Assembly: GCA_013397435.1 (NCBI GenBank) | Contig: VZRG01001318.1 | Span: 142,649 to 206,648, forward strand | Direction of reading: 5' to 3' | DNA length: 64,000 nucleotides | From: Erythrocercus mccallii | Lineage: Eukaryota; Chordata; Aves; Passeriformes; Dicruridae | In this document: positions 14,301-27,612 of the stretch, in pieces | Layout: the number at the start of each line of letters is the position of its first letter | Numbering within the stretch: the stretch's first letter is position 1 | Program-made: the position numbers and the translations under genes | The notes under the pieces: model-generated | Told to the model about the DNA's origin: nothing | The model's input: only the letters and a program-made list of their open reading frames with translations | Database searches by the model: none

Positions 14301-17300
14301 TTTGCTCCCTTTTAGGCCCTAGAGTATCAGGACTTCCAAAGTCCACTTCAGACTGAGTCAGTAAAGTCCAGAGGCACAAAAAATCCTTTAAGCTAAAGCA
14401 CTGAACAAGAGATTGTGGGTTCCTTCAGGCAATAGCCTAACAACAAACACCTGGGCTGCTTTAACTACCAAAGCCATGCAAATTAAATTATTGTTCTGAA
14501 AATTATCATTACTCTCCACTTCAGTACACAAGGGCAATATCCACTTCTGATTCTGTGAACCAGCAACTAATTATCTCTGTGCAAGTGGAAACAACAAACT
14601 ATTTTAGTAGGACAAAACTGTGTTTTCATCAAAGGGAACACAAGCATAAACCTAACACCTGAGAAAAACAAATTCAACCTAAGAAAACGCTGAAGGAACA
14701 AAGAGTGAAGCAGAAATCAGAGCTCCTCACTCAGCCACTGCAATACACTGTCATCCTTTACTCTACCATGATGATGATGCCAAGATGAAGCTCCATCCTA
14801 CCAGCAGTTACCTGTACAGGGTCGAACCTCTTGGAACTTTGTACTGTTTCCCATCATCAAGGTACCACATTTTAAGACCGGATTTTTAACATGAATAATA
14901 GACCTGCACAGGCGCTGAGAGCCTGAATTCCCTCCTTCACATCCTTTCCATGGGTCAGCAGCTGAGGAGGAGAGGTTGACAGGGGCAGGGGAAACGCAGA
15001 CCCTGGATTATATCTATATCCTTTCACTGGATGTAAAGGAGCACATCCACATTTGGGGCTGTGACAGGACATTCATCATCCTGCTCCTTCTCCTGCAGAG
15101 AAAGGAGAGCAAATAATTGCCAGTAAAAGCAGTACCTTAGAGTCCAAGCAGCAGCTCCTCAAGGAGAGGACGATGCTTCCTCTTGCTCAGGGTATGATTT
15201 AACTCACATGTTCACTCCAGCACTATTTACCTTCAGAGTGACACAGGTGATTCTTGCTCAGGCCTGCAGATAAAGCACATGCCACACCCCCAATGCCTTA
15301 CAGCACCAATGGTCGCAACAGCTTCACCTGTGGGGTGCTTGTAAATGCAGTGCTGGTTATCAAATCAGAGCAAGCAAAAACAAATTAATCATCTATAATA
15401 CTCACAGAGCCCTGTGATAACAATGACATGTGCATTGGACAGATGTGTTTGTTTCCCCAAAGGACACAGTAACCCAGGACAGTTATTGAAAACACAGAAG
15501 AGCCAATTACTTTTTTATTATTTTCTGTACTGAGGCCTTTCCCATTGTTCTACCAGGTCCGTTCCATCTGAATGCACATGGAAACAGAAAATACTTACCT
15601 GCTTCTCAATACCAAGGTGAATTTAATCAGAAAACTAATTGCTTTCATTTTTTCTGCTATAAACTCTTCAATTTGCTGTAGAAATTACCTGGGTGAAAAT
15701 TTTCCGTGAGCAGTGAAGTCCAAAAGGAAATGGTCTGTGCTGTTTCTTGGGAGAAAATTGCCTTTAGAAAAATCCTATTTCTTTACTAGAGTATCAAGGA
15801 GAGGGGTGGTGGAAGAAAGAGATGTATAGCTTTTGAGATTGGTCATTAGGATGAATAAGAGAAAAACTGAAGGCTATAAAATACCTCCATAGCCTTTCAC
15901 CACTTCTTACCCAATAATTGCACCAGTAACTGCCATCTTCACTATTTTTATGTAGATTCTTTCCCTGCCAAACTTGGCCCCAAAAGAACTGATGTATAAT
16001 ATCTAGTTCTCTACACAGAGGTCTTAAAATGCTGGCAGCTGCAAGAAACATGAATTACAATCAAAATACAACATTAAATTATTTTCAAACACATTAGCAG
16101 CCCATAGAACAGTCCTCATTTAACAAATGAGCAAGAATTGCTGAAAACAAGAATGTGCAGTGAAATACTTATCTTTTTCAACCCTAGAGTCAAGCACTTG
16201 GTAGTCTGTGCTGGTTTTGACTGAGGTCTATAAAGTCAAACATGTGATTTTCACAGTTTATCATTTCCTTGTTTTTTTTCCTAGAACATTTTTCTACACA
16301 CCATGTGCAAGATGGTGATCATTAAACCGTGTGTAAAGGAAACCCACAGAGCTCATGGAGCCCATGAATCCATGACTCTGACAGAGCTGGGAGCCCCAGA
16401 TCTCACATCATCACTTCCACTGGACACAGAATAACAGGACCCACAGTGCATCAAAGATTCAGGAGGGACTAACACTGATGTTTCACGGAACAGCCAGTTC
16501 TGGATTTCACCCAGAGAAGGCACTGTTAAACCCCCAGATTCACATTCACTTTCCAGGATGAGGATTCCCACCACCTTCTACAGCAGCATGCTCTAATGGT
16601 TAATCACTGGCTGCTAAATAAAACCTGCACCTTGTTTGTAATAAATCTGGACTCAACACCAGCTCAAAGAAAGGGATGTGGGAGACTGTGCCAGGATATT
16701 TGTGAGGAAAGCAAACAAGCCAAAGGCAATCTGGCTGCTTTGGCAGAATCTACTGTCCTTATAGAAAAACAGGGAATTTGAGGTAATTCAGCTGCTGAAT
16801 TTTGCAGCTTGCAAGATGAGGACAGTTTTCTAACTTCTGTTGTAGCAGATCTAAGTGGTTGTGCTGTTTAAAGAGGAAGAAAAATGTGAATTGAGTAGGG
16901 TCCAGGAATTCAAGTGCAGGGATAAGAACCAAGTGCTAATTTAATGCAAGCCCTAACCCAATGAAAAGACAGATAATTGGAGGTAATAAAAGCCTGGCAG
17001 TGCTAAGAACAGAAGGATACACAGGCATGTAAAAGCACTTCCTGTGTACTCTGTTAAATGTGGGTTTGAGAGTGCTCAAAGGCACCTAAAGCAGTGAGGT
17101 AAATCAGAATCCTGGTGCCCAAGGAGCTCCTGGATCTGTGAGTCAAACTCACTGACTGTCAGAAAGCTCTCCAGCGGCTCCAGCTGACTTGCAGAAAAAG
17201 CAGCAATGAAAACAGCAACAGCAATGGCTAATAGACTGAAGGAGGATATTTCTGATATCAGTAATCCCTACGGACCACCTGCCCACACACTGTCAGCTGA

Positions 17301-20300
17301 CAATGTTCCCTGGCCCCTGCAGAAGCAGAGTACCCTGCAGGGAGAAGAGTAAAAACAATGGGAATGAACAAATAAACAGAAGAGAAAGATGATAAAACAC
17401 AGGGGGGTGGAAAATGCATGGAACAGACATGGAAGAGAAAACATGAACGGGGGAAGAACTAATGCAGAAGCATTCTGCAGCACAGAGAAAGCAAAATCTG
17501 CCAGAAAGATGAAAAAGAAAGAAAACCAGGAGTTATAAGGGATACTAATGTGGAGGAACTGTTAAAGCCAAAGCAGAGCTGTTAAATGAACAATCTCCAC
17601 CTACATCCTTGCACAGAGGATGCAGGATCCTCGTTGACCAAGCTGTGAGCAGCAAAGGGGTTTAGGACCCTGGAAATAGTTTCACAATGAGAAAGCCTGC
17701 CATAGTCCTTAAAGCAGTGGAATTACCCCTCCAGATGCTTGACAGGAGAAATGGAGTTCTCTAACAGTGAGAAGTGCTTAGAAAGACTCATGGAACCACC
17801 AGGAAAATCAATGACTTGGTTTTGTTACCAAAATAGAGACCTCATTGCCAACTCATCTGAAGAAATTACTGTGAATGTCAGGCTGCAAGCTCACATATAA
17901 AGATATATTTTAGTTACAAATGGCTTATACATACCCCAAATTCGAGCATCTCTCAGAAGGCTACTCTCAGAAATGGTCTCATCATGCCACTGCCAAACAG
18001 GAGCACAATAGGAGAGAGATTACTCAGAGCCTAAAACTGAAGTAAGTGCAAAAGATAGCAGGGATTCAGGGAATAGATGGGGGCAAATCACAGGACTAGG
18101 AGCACAATTTACTGCTTGAGTCCCTGTGAAGCTAGCAGAAAGGCTGTTCATTTATTTCAATGGACTTTGGATCAGGCCCCTCACTTCTGAAGAGCTTTGA
18201 AGTTGAAGAATGTTAGATGAGCACTCAAAAGTCTTATCAACAGAAAAATGTGGCTAAAGAGATGCTTATGAGTGCCTTTTTAACTTGCTTGTAAAGGTCA
18301 GAAAATTGAGAAGAATGTTGGCACATAGACTGTGGTTTAATGGGATTTGAGGAGAACACTTCAGACACAAGCATGGATAACACATGAAATAGGAGCTGGG
18401 CATCTTTTGCAAGAGTTTGTGCACTACAGACTCATCAGGGCTATCCAAGAACTGCTCAAAAAGCAGATGAGTCAAAGTCAGGGTGTTCTTCTAACTTAGG
18501 AATGCCCTGAATGTTTGCTACCTTATCATAAACCAAAGTAAAATATTTTGTGTCATTTCTTTGGCAGCAATGCTTGTTTAGCACACTTTTGCTCCTTGTG
18601 TGTGCCCTGAAGTTCCCTGTCATCCCAACATCAGCTTTATGCCATGCAAGCAATTTTTTCCCAAGTGGGGTGGAAGCTGCTGCCTGAGGTTCATAAGCAT
18701 AAACACAAGGAGGGCCTTCAAACACAAAACTATTCACCAGATACGTCTTCCAGACTTTAATATTCCTCTGAGGTGTGTTGAAGCTTTCAGGAAATCTGGG
18801 ATGTTTGCAAGAATTGGTGACACAGGCATGCCTCAGTCAAATCACAGCTCATGCTGTGAGCAGACAAAGTTCACAAAATTTAACCTGGGAGATCTGACTT
18901 TATAACAGACTCCAACGGGTAAAGGCAGCTCAGCACGGAGATCACTTCATCTCCCCACTCCAAAAAAACCTAAAATACCCAGCAAAGCAAATAGGGAAGG
19001 GCAGGAGGCTGAGTAGGCAGGAAGGGTTTCAGACTAAAGTACAGCTCTACAGGCAGAGCTAAGCAGTGCTGCCTGTCAAACCTTGCTCCATGGGTGAGCT
19101 GCTGCAGAAAGATGATGTTTACCTCCACACAAATCCCTGCTGAATGCTCCCATATGGCACATACTGAGTGAGAAGTGACAAAGGCAATGGATATCCTGCA
19201 CAGCACCTTCTTCAAGGGTGTCTCTGCAGCCTGGAGCTAATTGCATATCCTGCAAATAGGCTTCATGGGTTTAGAACTTGGTGGTTTCCCCTTTTTTAAT
19301 AAAAAGAAATCCATTAGGACCACAGTCACACTATGTTTCGATGCCAGCTCGTTTATCTAAGTTAAATTAGCTGGTATGCAGTTGAGCAGGAAACAACGCT
19401 GACACCATAAAACATGCAAAATAACTGCAGAATGTGGGATGATAATGGTAGAAAGTTACTCTGGGTCTGGAATTTATAGTCACTGAAACAGCAACCACCA
19501 AACGAAAATCTGTCAGCAAATCACTGCCTAGGTAATTTCCTATTGTTTTATTTACCATGTCTGAGTGAAATTTACTGTGGTGGCACTGTACATTTATAAT
19601 CAGCATGTCATATTTATTATACATAAAGCTTTGCAGAAGCAGAATGGTTGCTCTCTTTAGGCTAAAAAACAAAAGATGAGGAAACCCAAACCCTTCCTAG
19701 AGGTGAGATGTGGTTAGCTGTGAGCCTGACATTACAGGAGGGAATTTTTGATACACAGGTGCAATTTTAATACACACTGACATAGAATCCAGAAGGAAAA
19801 GGATTTTTAGAAAAAAAGCTACCAAAAAAACCCACAAATAAACAAATAAACAAAAAAAACCCCCCATGAACACATCCTCTCTCATTAGGCCATAGCAATG
19901 GACTCCCACTGTTTACTTGACAGAAGTTGGATGAGTCTCAGTGGGCTCAGTGTTTACAGGGAAAATGGCAAAGTTCACAAGGTTCCTCATCCCCCACACA
20001 CCTATAATTATCCTGTTTTCTGCAGTTTGGTCAGAGGAGGGATGAACGTTCTTTCTTTCCAGCAGTTCTATTTTCATCCTTGCATCACTTTTTGACAGTA
20101 AAATATGTCAGAATTGGAAACCATCCTGTGTCAAATGACATCTAATTTGCCCTAAACTGAGAAGAGAACTCAATCACCTTTCCCACTCGCTTCTGCACAT
20201 CTTGTCCTTACAAAGGGTCAAGAGCAGACAGTTGTGCTCACTGGTATTAGCAGAGACTCAACCCAAAATATGGACCTCATTACCTCCCTTTTCACCTAAA

Positions 20301-23300
20301 CACTGAGCCAAACCTAAGCTGTCATCCACATCCAAAAAAGAAACAGGTGATAGAGATAAGATGGAGATAAGAGCTATTTTTTTCCATGCAATCTTACTTT
20401 GCTTTTTATTCTTCTTTTTTTCTTTTCTTTTAAACAGGGAAGCAATAACACCCTATTTTCTTGAAAGAAGAATATCTATCATCTTGTTCCTCAAAGAGAT
20501 GTTCCCAGTGGTAGTAATGCTTATTCTGATCACCTCCTCAGTTTTTCTGGTCTTGCTTTCTTCTCTTAAAAATATGCTCCTCATATTCAGCACTTCAGTC
20601 TCTCAGTGTGCTCTACTAATCTGAGGAAGTGCTTGAACCCAACCACACTAGCTACTGCTCTGTGTTTTACCATTCTGTGCTTCTGCAGGCAGCCTCTATT
20701 CTTTCACCCCTCACTAAATAAAGATGTTTTTAACTGCTCCCTCATTTAGCCTGAATGAAATTGCAGTTGTTATGCCCACAGTTTGAAAGAGACTCACAGC
20801 AATATTCACATTTATTAGCTGGAACCAATAACAAACCAAACACTTGTCATTTTGCATTGCAGCTTTGATCCTACTTTCTTCCTTCTTCAAAGCTATTAAA
20901 AAATAAATAAATCAGATATGAGAACAAAAAGTTCAGTAATGGCTCATGAATAGGGATGCTTTTATTCTAGAAGTAGTTTGAGGGGTTTTGTTTGGTTGGT
21001 TTCTTTCCCCCCACACCTTTTCTGATTGTCACTGAAATGGTTGACTGGTTTTGTCATTGTATTAATTTAACTTTTATTCAGTTCTCTGATGTCTATCAGA
21101 ACATATCTGGGATGCTGCCAAACTGCCAAAGAAAATTGGTCAAGAAAGAATAACAAGAAAAGAACAGGGAGAAAAAGAAGTTTAAAAAGTGATATCTCCA
21201 GAAAAGGCCACCAGATGTTGGAACTCACAAGATCCAAAGCAATTCCCTGCTCTGCCATAGCTGCCCTCAATGACTGGCAAATCACATCAATTCACCAACT
21301 TGGGTATTCTAGGGATATCACTCATTCTTTTTGCCACACAATCTCTTCCACTAGAAAGCAACCAAAATTCTTGGGGAAGGAAGAGTAGAGAGGTTACCCA
21401 TATCCAGGATTCAGGAGGAAATACCATCTGTCCCTCTGTGAGTCTGCTCCATAGAGCACTACATCAAAACGGAAAAGTTTAGCCTTTCTACCCTAGTTTT
21501 GGTAACCAATTTCCCCTTTCTATAATAGCTGTGCTGCTGGACAGCCGAGCCAGGGTCAGATGGGGGTGAATCTTCCTGAAACTCAAAACTGGGATTGGAA
21601 CTCAAAGCAAAGTAAAAAACTCCAATAACTAACGTAAAAGTGGATTTTTAAAATTATTCATTGACCTCACATATTTTAGTCAAAATAATTTTTCTCTAAT
21701 TGACAGAATTTCTTTTCTTTTTCTTTTCACCTACAAAGCTGGCAGAAGTGGGAATACTCCTGAGTGAGTGTCCAAATGCCTCCCAGAAGTATTCAGAGCA
21801 AGAAATACTACAAATTAATTTGTTTTGTTTAGTTGGGCATGAGAAGAATATTCCTAGTTTGACAAATTATATTTGTTCTCAGTGGAAAAGAGGCTGCTCC
21901 AGGAAAAGATAAACAAAATGTTTGTTTTCCTAGGAACTAAAGGCACATATACCCCTATTGATCTGTTGGAAGTACATATTGTGCCCCAGCTGTTACTCTG
22001 TGGCTCTTGAGGAAACCAGCAGCACACCAGGAAATTCAACAGTAGTCAAAATAAAAAATAAACATTCTTCCTGACCTATACAGTATATTTAGGTAAGGTG
22101 CAATTATATAAATGTGAAGATGAGGAAAGCCCAGGGGTAAGAATAGGCTGAACAGCGTGGGATAATTCATAGCCAGTGGCCTGAGGGATATGTGGGACAT
22201 GGACACAGAGTTCAGTTTAAAAAAGTGATTTACAGTCTTCATCTTTCCAGTGCCACCATTCCCTTTTGACCAGGAAGAGCTGTGTATATATGCACTGCCC
22301 CACACAGAGAGCCTGTGCTTGCATGTATCAGCATCTGTGCATGAACAGGAGAAAAGCAGGATTACACCTTGCACCATCAGAATTTACAGGTGCCTGCACA
22401 TTCCTTTGTGCAGAACAGATTCACATCACACATACACAACAGGCTGTGGAGTGCAACTGTTTTGTTTCAGTAAAAAAAGGACAAAAATTCCTGTTCCTTT
22501 CTGTGTGTACCTCTGTGCACTCTTACACAGGGCTTGAAGAGAGGTCTGGGTAGCAGTTTACCAGCACACACAGACTTATCACTCATTTAAGCATAAACAT
22601 TTTCAGTCCAGGGTAAAAAATGCAGGTGGAAGTGTTAGTACCACCTTGTCTAAAGCCATGTCTCACTGTCTTAGGTTTTTCTAAGGGACCTATTACACGG
22701 GTATCTAAGTACAAGCAAGGAAAACACCACTCTCAAATAATCTGAACAATTTTAAAGGCAATTTTCCTGTCAGTTCTGTACAGAATGAACATTCTTCTAC
22801 AGAGCCCACAGGTTTTTAAAACATATGAAGCTTTTACTGTGCAAAAGGACTGTTGCCTCCTGCACACAAAAGGAGGCCAGCTCATATACCAATGGCCATT
22901 AAACAAGTCAAAAAACTTAAAAATTAACTAAAATGTAAAGGAACCAACTCAATTCATACAGGCTGCATTTCTGCAGAAGCTGAAGGATTTATAGCAGCTA
23001 TAGATAATTCTCTCCACTATCCTTGCCTGACTGACAAGAATAAACTCTCAAACAGAAACCAATACTGAGAGCACTTATCCCAGTCTAACTCCTCAGTTCA
23101 CTGCACATCAACAGAATACACTGTCCAGAAAGCCAAACTAAACACGTTTACTGTTGCTCCCTGAGGAAGACAAAGTTCTTCAGGCATCACTATGGTCTCA
23201 CCTTTAGATTACAGTACATAAACTGCCACATTTATGAGACTGTGGTCATTCCAAATTTCAGCCCTGGACTGCCTTGCAAAGGACTGACCGCTGGCTGTCC

Positions 23301-26300
23301 ATGAAGTGAAAGAGGCAAGAGGTTCTCACAGAAAAATACAGGCTCATGGGAAGTGATCAGAGCCACACTGAGATGGCTCTCATATTAAAATTTCCGGTTC
23401 TGCAACTTTGAAGATTTATTTTGTGTCTCAAATGAGAACTGAGCTGGGCAGCCCATTCAGGGGACAGTATTCACCTTGGTGCCACCAGGGCTTTTCAGTG
23501 GTCACTCCAGCTGTGACTCTCTCCCACCTGTCCCACTTTTTATCTTAAAGGAGTATATTTTCAACTGATTGTGCCTGGAAACATCCGACACAGATTAAGC
23601 CATAACACAGCTGGCTGGAAATATCAAACCCTGCTGCTGCCTCAGCCACTTCTCCCATGGGAGACATCACTTGAGCAGTGTTACCTGGGGCTCTATCACG
23701 CAAAAGGGTGAGGAAAATCCCTCAGCTTCACACCCCTGAACTTGCACTCTGGCAAGAGGCAGCTAAAGCACCCACTGGGAAGGTGATCAGTCCCCCTGCA
23801 GACCCACAGAAGTCAGTGAGACACCGCAGAGGCCCCCAGGTTGTGCCTTCCCAAGGGAAGAGGCTCCAGGATGAGCACAGTGACACCAGGGAGGCTCCCA
23901 AGGAGCAGTGCTGTGGCAGCAGCCAGCTCTGGAATCGTCAGCTCCTCTGCTGCTGTGGCCATTAGGCTGAGCACACCTGGCTGAGAGGCAGCAGGGGAAA
24001 GGAGAAAAACACAAAAAGAGGAAAGAACTGCATGGAGATTATCATTAGTGCATGGAGGAACCAATATTGGGAGGTGTTTTTTGGTGTATCTGAGGTACAG
24101 AACAGCTGCTTTGTTAATAGCATTATACAGGATCATGACAGAAAAGAGCATTAGCTGTATTATAGTGCAGGAAGGAAAAGAATTATGTGCTGCATATTTT
24201 GTTCCCAAAGACTAATATAATGAAAAGGGTTCTGCTGAAGCCACTAAGGCACCCTTCAAATCACATACATTATAAATCAGCAAAACCCTGAGGCATCATG
24301 TTTATATAGACACTTAAATTTAAAACAAAAATACTCAATCTTCATTTCTGAGTAGAGATTCAATTACTTTGAGCTTTAGAGTCTGAATAATATGAAGCAG
24401 AAAACTAAGTTTTTTTCCCCAAGGTATCTCTCACTTGTGGACCATTTAAATCACCTAGTTGCATGAAGCAGACAAAACAAATTACGCCAAAAAAGCAACA
24501 AGATTAGTCTTTTATCTGTGAAATCCAATACAAACTGTGAAATAGAAAAACACACAAAAAGCACTTGGGCTATGAAGCATCATGAAGCCCTCGTCAGCTG
24601 TACTTCTTCCTTTTCCCTAATTCTATAAAGCTCTTCACAGGAAGGCAGGAAATATTTTATTACTGCAACTATTTGATAAGCTGGTCTTAATACTCTCTCA
24701 CTGTCTAGGTGAATCAGTGCCAGAGTAGAGCATAATGAAATTTCAAACGTAATGCAATAAAAGTTATTATGATGACAGCTAGAAAGTTCATTCAGACTAT
24801 TCTGAACAGCAAGTTCTTCTGTTTTCCTTTTCCCTTTTTTTTTTTTTCCCTTCTATTTTGGGTTTTTTAATCAAATCAGAGATTGGCCACTAAAGCTTTG
24901 GTTCTCTAGCTGAGAAGAGGAGCACACAGTGCTACCTCAGATTAGCTCAGCTGAGTTCAGCAGAGTCCAGCAGAGAGAAGTGCACCAACAGCAAGTTAAA
25001 GGAAAGAAGTCAAAAGATCTGAGCTTCTCTAAAAGTCCAGGTTTGCAAAGCTGGGGTTCCTCCAGCCCCTGTCATGTGCTGCTGTATCAGCATGGGGTAA
25101 ATCCAATTGCTTCCTCACACAGCCCTTTTACAGCCAATGTTCAGCTACTGCAATGTCATCTAAGGTAGTTCTGCTCCTCCTGTGTAACTCCTGCAGGGGT
25201 TATTGGAGGGACAGGAAAATTGTAGAAGTTTGTTCATGAGTAACACTGAGACTGGTAAAATCCAATTCCCAGGCTCCTGAACTTCAACAAGGCTCCCACA
25301 AACATTACAGATGTTCCCAGATCCCCAAGGCAGCAGCCAAAGTTGTGGGTTTGAAAGGGTTCTCAGAATCAGATCAATACCTGTCTGTCTGCAACCAAAT
25401 GCAGATTCCTTTACCTGAGTACAAAAGCACCCAATGTCACTTTATGCATCTCTGCCAGATACCTATAGTTCTCCCCTAGATTCTTGAAGGTTTATTTTTC
25501 TTGCCAGCCAATTCCCTTTCATTCTGCAACTACTTCTTAAAGCTTTTCTACTTCTTCATTACCAAAATATCTTCCTCATTGGAACTCACAGAAATAAAAA
25601 CCCTGAAAGTCACTGCCTTTACATCAAACCACGGGAGACTTAAAATAATTGCAAAAGTCCAAAGTTTTTCACAAGATAGACAGCAGCACATAGATCTTGT
25701 GGGGCTGAGCAATGCAGTTCTTCTCACAACCCCTCTAGTTTTACAAGAATTTGGGCAAAGCTGTTTGCAATACTCCTGCTGGAAGGTTCCAACAGAACCA
25801 TGTGCTCTTCCCATAGACTCTGCAAAACCCATCTCTGGTTTGGCATGTGCTGGTGTGCAGAATCCTCAGCACCACCAGAGGATGCTGAACTGGGCCCAAG
25901 ATGTGTAAATAAATGTCTCTATAAATGTATAAATAAATTACCTCTAGGTAAAATGAATTCCTGGGGATTTAGAGTAGGGCAAAGCGATAAAAGCCAAGGA
26001 GAGTTCTGCCACGATGGACTTGCATTGCCCAAGACTGCAAGTCTGCTCACCCTGGAGCTGGCAAGCAGCAGGTCAGACTTAGAGCAAACTGCAGCACAGC
26101 CCTGGGACATGGCCAGACCCATCGCAGATAAATGCAAACAAATTGATTGGCTGGGACCTGCAGCAGGAAATCAGCACAAGATTTTGCTCTTGAGCATAAG
26201 AGTTTTCCAACCATCTTTTTTGCACTATAGTAGCACAATGCAATGATTGGAAAGGAACTTTCCTAAAAGTCTCTGTGAAGGGCTCTCAAGCTATAAAGGA

Positions 26301-27477
26301 TTCTGCTAACAGTCCTCTGAGGCTGCTGAATGTCACTTTATACTGCTTCAGAGGTGCAAAGCAGCCTTATCTGGACCAAAAGCATGGCCTTCAGGTCTCC
26401 AGAGATAAAAGGGCACAGCACTAAACCATTCTGTCTTGTCAGCCACAAAAAAGAGTCATTTAATTTATCCAAACTCATTTAAAATAGAGATTGATAAAGA
26501 ACAGGACCAGATTATTTAATAACAAAAATGAAACTATTCCTCTGGGTTGGATGACTCTCCAACATTCTTGCAAGACAGAGAAATGGTAAAATGTTTAATA
26601 GAATTTACAGCATTTCATTCAGATAAAAGAGGATGCTCAATTTATGGGCAATGTTTGGCCCAGAGCAGCAATAAAAGTCAGGTCAATAAGTGATTCTTTT
26701 TCCTGGCTTGGAAAAAATATTCTGACTAAACAAAGAATCACCATAAACCACAATCAGGCAGAGAAAGAAGTCCCCTGATAGCAAGGCCCCCACTGAAAAA
26801 ATAGCAAAAGGTGGCTTTCTTTTAGCTGGCTGGAAAATGTCAAAGCAAAGCAAATCACTTTTGTGGTGTCTGTAAATAAAATATTGTCTAGGAAAATAAG
26901 AACACTCAGTTGGAAATAAGACACAAAATCATCCCCTAGGAGGGAAAAATGAAAAGCTGGTCTTTTGAATTAAAAATACTTAGCAAGGTCATCTGTGAGC
27001 ACACAAGCCTTATTTTAATAAATGAAATGCTCCAAACTTAAGAAAATCCTGAAAAAGGAAATAATAGCAAAAAGAAGTACAGGTGTTTTAGAATATTCAT
27101 GGAAATCTCTCTGTCTAATGGGGAGAAATGGAGATGCAGAAGGTTTTAATTCAGTACCCAGCACTGGAGCATGCTCATCTTTGCTGCCTCTCAAACTCAT
27201 TCTAATAAGGCACTGAAAAACCTGAGTGAACTATTAGTGAATACTTCAGGAAACATGGAAAAAACTTCTGCAAACTGAAACAGCAACAAAGTGAGCCCCA
27301 AGTCATTGAGATTCTGTGGAATGGTTTGCTCTTTACCCTGCTAGCAGCAGAATTGTGTTTAGGTCCCACATTCTTGGACTGAACGTACCCAGAGTGAGAA
27401 ATGGTCCTCTGGCTTAGAGAGGTCTAATGATCCAAACTACAGCTAAAAGGGAAAAAGCTGTGTGAAAGATAGGATTT
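11323..27477. other. Intergenic sequence, no gene recognised
   Basis: Apart from the probable CR1 fragment at 11585-11690 and the T13 run at 24835-24847, nothing is recognisable. The longest frames (25800-26246 plus, 148 codons; 23813-24208 minus, 131 codons) carry no motif, and other frames overlap them on both strands. Confidence 0.65.
11585..11690 (-). mobile_element. Probable old CR1-type fragment (antisense)
   Basis: AGCCTGTTGCAG, CTCCACTGGTCTGAG, AACTCTTCTAATTACAAACC and CTCTTGGACAACT follow the same order as the antisense CR1 block at 43.4 kb, with heavier divergence. It may be an old CR1 or a related LINE. Confidence is limited because the match is by eye. Confidence 0.42.
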
Positions 27478-27612
27478 GCCCTATTTTACAACAGAAAGCC
27501 ATGGCACAGATAAATTAAATGAGCTGCCCAGGGTCACGTACTCTGTGATATATTCAGAAATGAAATCCAAGTCTCCTCAATTTCACGTCAGTGCTTTTAC
27601 CTTAGACTATCC
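27478..27612 (+). mobile_element. MIR/CORE-SINE remnant (sense)
   Basis: The segment reads CCCTATTTTACAACAGAAAG, then GGCACAGATAAATTAAATGA, GCTGCCCAGGGTCACGTACT and finally TCCAAGTCTCCT...CAGTGCTTTTACC. This is the order of the MIR core and 3' half: ATTTTACAGATGAGG, GGCACAGAGAGGTTAAG, TTGCCCAAGGTCACAC, then the 'CC-AGTCT--GTGCTCTTA' tail. MIR-type SINEs predate the bird-mammal split, so a copy this worn is an old fossil. Confidence 0.75.

Noticed and set aside
18456..18737. 93-codon minus-strand frame with an ordinary-looking amino-acid mix.
   Set aside because: I cannot place it in any family, and a comparable frame runs on the opposite strand.
25800..26246. 148-codon plus-strand open frame overlapped by a 72-codon minus frame.
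   Set aside because: There is no recognisable family, and the composition fits random stop-poor sequence.
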